Assembly (NCBI GenBank): GCA_003141195.1
Contig: PLLC01000074.1
Location: 2,679-38,385 of the forward strand
Direction of reading: 5' to 3'
DNA: 35,707 nucleotides
DNA from: Syntrophaceae bacterium
GTDB taxonomy: Bacteria; Desulfobacterota; Syntrophia; Syntrophales; UBA5619
Part shown: in pieces, positions 32,775 to 35,707 of the stretch
Layout of the letters: each line of letters begins with the position of its first letter
Numbering within the stretch: position 1 is the first letter of the stretch
Position numbers and translations under genes: made by a program
The notes under the pieces: model-generated
What the model saw: the letters and a program-made list of their open reading frames with translations, nothing else
Databases searched by the model: none
Told to the model about the DNA's origin: nothing

Positions 32775-33551
32775 ATGAATGAGATGCATCCGTTGTTTTC
32801 ATTGAAGGGAAAGGTTTCCATGATTACCGGGGCGGCCCGGGGGATCGGACTCGGCATGGCCAAGGTCCTGGCCGGCGCCGGCTCCGAGCTGATCCTGATC
32901 GACGTCCTGGAGGAGGAATTGAAAGAGGCGGCCCGGGAGATTTTCCTGGAGACGGGGAAAAGGCCTCTGGCGATCACCGGAAACCTCGGGAACATGGACG
33001 ATATCAAACGGATGGTTCGAGAAGCCCATGAACGCCATCCCCGGATCGACTGCCTGATCAACAATGCGGGGACGACGGTCCGCAAGCCGTTTGTGGAGAT
33101 CACCCCGGAGGAGTTCGACCGGGTGATCGTGGTGAACCTCAAGGCCGCCTATTTCCTGAGCCAGAAGGTCGCCCGGGGAATGATCGAGGCCGGCAGGGGG
33201 GGAAAGATCATCACCGTCGCCTCATCCACGAGCTTCCTCGGCGTGAACAACCTGTCGGCCTATGGCGCCTCCAAGGGGGGCATCTACGCCCTCACCAAGG
33301 GGATGGCCGTCGAGCTTGCCCCGCACAGGATCTGCGTCAACGCCGTCGCCCCCGGATTCTTCCAGACCAACCTCACCCAGGCCGTCTGGGAGGACCCGCA
33401 GAGGCGCGACTGGGCGGTCTCGCGCGTTCCCCTCGGAAGGCTGGGCAAACCGGAGGATATCGCCGGGTCGGTGATCTTTCTGGCGTCGGCCGCCTCCGAT
33501 TACATCACGGGGCAGGTCCTGATCGTTGACGGAGGCTGGATCTCCGCATGA
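32775..33551 (+). CDS. Short-chain dehydrogenase/reductase (classical SDR)
   Basis: The 258-residue protein is a classical SDR: TGAARGIG (18-25) for the cofactor, NNAG (96-99), catalytic Ser near 151, Tyr163 and Lys167 (YGASK), and PGFFQT. Asp43 at the end of the second strand favours NAD over NADP. It is most like 3-oxoacyl-ACP-reductase, gluconate 5-dehydrogenase or 2-deoxygluconate dehydrogenase branches, which accept sugar acids and cyclic ketones. It begins three bases after the ferredoxin gene. It could oxidise or reduce a ring hydroxyl on the product of the AroQ/molybdopterin steps, or be a shikimate-type dehydrogenase substitute. Confidence 0.92.
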   Translation: MNEMHPLFSLKGKVSMITGAARGIGLGMAKVLAGAGSELILIDVLEEELKEAAREIFLETGKRPLAITGNLGNMDDIKRMVREAHERHPRIDCLINNAGTTVRKPFVEITPEEFDRVIVVNLKAAYFLSQKVARGMIEAGRGGKIITVASSTSFLGVNNLSAYGASKGGIYALTKGMAVELAPHRICVNAVAPGFFQTNLTQAVWEDPQRRDWAVSRVPLGRLGKPEDIAGSVIFLASAASDYITGQVLIVDGGWISA

Positions 33552-33591
33552 ACCTTCCATGCTCAGCCTGCCGGATTGCCGGGGAAGATCG

Positions 33592-34848
33592 ATGACCGGC
33601 GCCCGAAGATACGCCTGGATCGCCTTCTGGATCATCTCCGCCCATTACCTCATCGGCAATTTCCACAGGGTCTGTCCTGCGGTGGTTGCCCCGGAGCTGA
33701 TCAGTGCATTCGGGATCAGCGGCGCCTCCCTGGGCATCCTCGCCTCGAGCTATTTCTTCGCCTACGGGGCGATGCAGATCCCCGTGGGGATCCTTGCCGA
33801 CGCCTGGGGGGTGAGAAGGACGGTAATCCTCTTCGGCGGCCTGACGGCCCTGGGCGGCGTTGCCTTCGGGCTTTCTCCCTCCTTCGGATGGGCGACGGCG
33901 GCCCGGATCCTCGTCGGCGTCGGGGTCTCCGCCTTTTTCGTCTGCGCCATGAAGCTCTTTGCGAACTGGTTCAAGGGGAGCGAATATGCGCGTATTTCCG
34001 GACTGTTTCTCGCCTTTGGCGGCGTCGGCTGGCTCTTCGCCACGACCCCGCTGGCCTTCGTGGCGCAGAGCCTGGGCTGGCGGGCGGCCTTCCTCTTCAT
34101 CGGGGGGATCGGGATCTTCCTGGTGGTCTGCACTTGGTTCTGGCTCGTGGAGAGGCCCGGGGACGAGAAGGATTCGCAGACGAAGGGGCCGTCCGCCAGT
34201 AACCCGCCCGCAAGCCGGGGCTTCCGGCGTTCTTTTTTGCTGGTGATCCGGACATGGCGATTTTGGGTCCTGGTCCTCTGGACCTTCTGCATCAACGGAA
34301 TTCAATTTGGGTTCCTCGGGCTCTGGGCCGGTCCGTATCTCATGGATTCCTATGGGTTGTCGAAGCCTGCGACGGGGACCGTCCTGTCGATGGTGGCCTT
34401 TTCCATGATCTTCGGCGCCCCGCTTCTCGGTTTCCTCTCCGACCGGGTCCTCGCGAGCCGTAAAAAGGTGCTCATGGGGGGCGCCGCAATCCTTTCCCTC
34501 TGCTGGGCCGCCCTGATAGCCTTCCACGGGAATCTTCCCTACGTTGTGCTCTGCGGCGTTTTCTTCTTCATGGGGCTGACGTCGAGTGCGATCGGCACCA
34601 TCGGGGTCACGGCGGCCAAGGAGCTCTTTCCGAACGACATTGCCGGCACGGCGATCGGAACGATGAATGTTTTTCCTTTCATCGGCGGCATGATCTTCCA
34701 GCCGGTCGCCGGGATGATCCTGGATCGGTCCGGCGCCGCCGCCCCCTATCCGCCCGCCGCCTATCTCCCCATGATCTATCTCTTCCTTGCCGCCGCCGTC
34801 GTCGCCTTCCTGAGCAGCCTGTTCGTCAAAGAGACGTTCAAACGATAG
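33592..34848 (+). CDS. MFS transporter
   Basis: The 418-residue protein has about twelve hydrophobic segments in two halves separated by a charged loop near residues 190-215. The first-half loop GILADAWGVRRT (about 68-79) is the MFS A-motif, with FLSDRVLASRKK as its second-half counterpart. It resembles anion:cation symporters and oxalate/formate or hexuronate-type carriers. I chose the ATG at 33592, with GGGGAAG upstream, because earlier in-frame starts add a hydrophilic stretch. It begins 40 bases after the SDR and is the last gene of the run. Import of an organic or sugar acid fits the context. Confidence 0.88.
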   Translation: MTGARRYAWIAFWIISAHYLIGNFHRVCPAVVAPELISAFGISGASLGILASSYFFAYGAMQIPVGILADAWGVRRTVILFGGLTALGGVAFGLSPSFGWATAARILVGVGVSAFFVCAMKLFANWFKGSEYARISGLFLAFGGVGWLFATTPLAFVAQSLGWRAAFLFIGGIGIFLVVCTWFWLVERPGDEKDSQTKGPSASNPPASRGFRRSFLLVIRTWRFWVLVLWTFCINGIQFGFLGLWAGPYLMDSYGLSKPATGTVLSMVAFSMIFGAPLLGFLSDRVLASRKKVLMGGAAILSLCWAALIAFHGNLPYVVLCGVFFFMGLTSSAIGTIGVTAAKELFPNDIAGTAIGTMNVFPFIGGMIFQPVAGMILDRSGAAAPYPPAAYLPMIYLFLAAAVVAFLSSLFVKETFKR

Positions 34849-34849
34849 C

Positions 34850-34896
34850 CGGACGGATCATGCAGTGGGAATCCGGGCGCCTGCCCGGGCCGTCCG
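34850..34896. terminator. Two-part GC-rich hairpin after the MFS gene
   Basis: CCGGGC (34873-34878) and GCCCGG (34883-34888) enclose GCCT. CGGACGG (34850-34856) and CCGTCCG (34890-34896) can pair around it. It begins right after the MFS stop codon. There is no T-run, so termination is only probable. The rest of the 199-base gap to 35048 shows no gene. Confidence 0.45.
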
Positions 34897-35047
34897 GGGG
34901 GTCGGCAATTCGGTCCTTGCAGAATCCGCGGATGTCTGTTAGCTTTCAGGCGACTTCCGGTCGTTTGAGGCGAAGGGTTTCCCGCCCCGGACGACTTTTG
35001 GGGAGGAGGCTTGCTAGGGGAAGATCCTTTTTTTAAGAGCGGACACC

Positions 35048-35707
35048 TTGATCCATTCCATCATTGCGGCAAAGGCGCGGAGCGAATTTTCCCGGGCGAT
35101 GCGTTTCGAGGGCGGGGGCGTCCCCCGTGTGCCGCCCCCCGGGGATTACCGCCCCCGGCTTCTCTATCTCCACATCCCGTTCTGCGAGCGTCTCTGCCCC
35201 TACTGTTCCTTCAACCGCTTCGTCTTCGAGGAGGAGCTCTGCCGAGACTATTTCCGGGCGCTCCGGAAGGAGCTGCTCCTCTACCGCGACCTCGGGTATG
35301 ATTTCGGGGGGATCTACGTGGGGGGAGGGACGCCGACGGTCCTGATCGACGAGCTCACGGAAACGATCGCGCTGGCGCGGGCCTCCTTCCACATCCGGGA
35401 ACTGTCGGTCGAAACGAACCCGAACCACCTGACGGAGGATCGCCTGACGGCCCTGCGGCAGGCGGGCGTCAACCGTCTCTCCGTAGGCGTCCAGAGCTTT
35501 GACGACGGCCTGCTCCGGAAGATGGACCGGTATGAAAAGTACGGGAGCGGGGCCGAGATCGCCGAGAGGCTCCGCAACACCCTTGGGCGGTTCGGGACGC
35601 TCAACGCCGACATGATCTTCAATTTCCCGACGCAGACGCCCGACATGATCGACCGCGACCTCGAAACCCTGCTTTCCGTCGGCGTGGATCAGGTCACATG
35701 GTACCCC
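35048..35707 (+). CDS. HemW/HemN-like radical SAM protein (partial, runs off the window)
   Basis: The open frame encodes a coproporphyrinogen-oxidase-like radical SAM protein. LYLHIPFC-x3-C-x2-C (Cys46, Cys50, Cys53) is the SAM-cluster motif. YVGGGTPT, SVETNP and RLSVGVQSF are the following hallmarks. The 3' end is beyond base 35707. I favour a TTG start at 35048, just after an in-frame stop at 35015-35017, because it gives a basic/amphipathic N-terminus seen in some relatives; ATG 35099 is the alternative. Family members include the heme chaperone HemW and oxygen-independent coproporphyrinogen dehydrogenases, plus other methyltransferase-like functions. It follows a probable terminator and is likely unrelated to the catabolic run. 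Confidence 0.85.
   Translation, partial: MIHSIIAAKARSEFSRAMRFEGGGVPRVPPPGDYRPRLLYLHIPFCERLCPYCSFNRFVFEEELCRDYFRALRKELLLYRDLGYDFGGIYVGGGTPTVLIDELTETIALARASFHIRELSVETNPNHLTEDRLTALRQAGVNRLSVGVQSFDDGLLRKMDRYEKYGSGAEIAERLRNTLGRFGTLNADMIFNFPTQTPDMIDRDLETLLSVGVDQVTWYP

Noticed and set aside
30840-32789. Minus-strand open frame of 649 codons opposite the molybdopterin and ferredoxin genes
   Set aside because: Antisense to strongly conserved proteins and without any recognisable motif.

Overview
The window looks like an accessory catabolic region of an anaerobic, moderately GC-rich Gram-negative bacterium, most likely a Desulfobacterota/deltaproteobacterium of the Syntrophus type. The support is indirect: an oxygen-sensitive tungsten-type aldehyde:ferredoxin oxidoreductase, a cytoplasmic molybdopterin oxidoreductase with a four-cluster ferredoxin, TRAP and several periplasmic-binding-protein transporters, and dispersed CCCTCC/GGGAGG palindromic repeats. 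All convincing genes lie on the + strand. I saw no rRNA, tRNA, CRISPR array or complete transposase.

Layout. (1) 117-4701: an RraA-type aldolase, a malate/lactate-type (Ldh_2) dehydrogenase, an AOR, a cupin remnant and a creatininase-family hydrolase resembling IolN (inosose ring-opening), closed by a strong terminator. (2) 4846-8030: a TRAP transporter, DctP plus a fused DctQM. (3) 8155-10796: aconitase-X large subunit (frameshifted) and small subunit, a hydroxypyruvate-isomerase-like TIM barrel, and a 33-codon stump of a type II dehydroquinase. (4) 10811-15343: two tandem Gfo/Idh/MocA sugar dehydrogenases and two zinc alcohol dehydrogenases, separated by copies of a palindromic repeat. (5) 15374-19272: a ketopantoate-reductase-family gene (frameshifted), the N-terminal stump of a Bug/TctC receptor, a DUF1537 four-carbon acid sugar kinase, a class II aldolase and an SMP-30 lactonase. 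(6) 19339-24718: AroA-like and AroC-like enzymes followed by a nitrate/sulfonate/taurine-type ABC importer. (7) 24895-34848: a complete Liv-type ABC importer followed by a type II dehydroquinase, a molybdopterin oxidoreductase, a ferredoxin, an SDR and an MFS transporter. (8) 35048 to the end: a partial HemW-like radical SAM protein.

How the genes may work together (inference). The dehydrogenases, the IolN-like hydrolase, the isomerase and the lactonase suit oxidation and ring opening of cyclitols or sugar acids. The DUF1537 kinase, class II aldolase and Hyi-like isomerase match the OtnK/OtnC/OtnI route from four-carbon acid sugars to dihydroxyacetone phosphate. Two importer operons each carry shikimate-pathway homologues (AroA+AroC; AroQ). 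The AroC homologue has Tyr instead of the invariant active-site His of the GESHG motif, and the AroA homologue lacks the Arg of the GTxMR motif. These may therefore be repurposed enzymes rather than the housekeeping pathway. Five damaged genes lie between 3.6 and 16.4 kb (two frameshifts, three truncated stumps), so part of the locus is being remodelled or contains sequencing errors.
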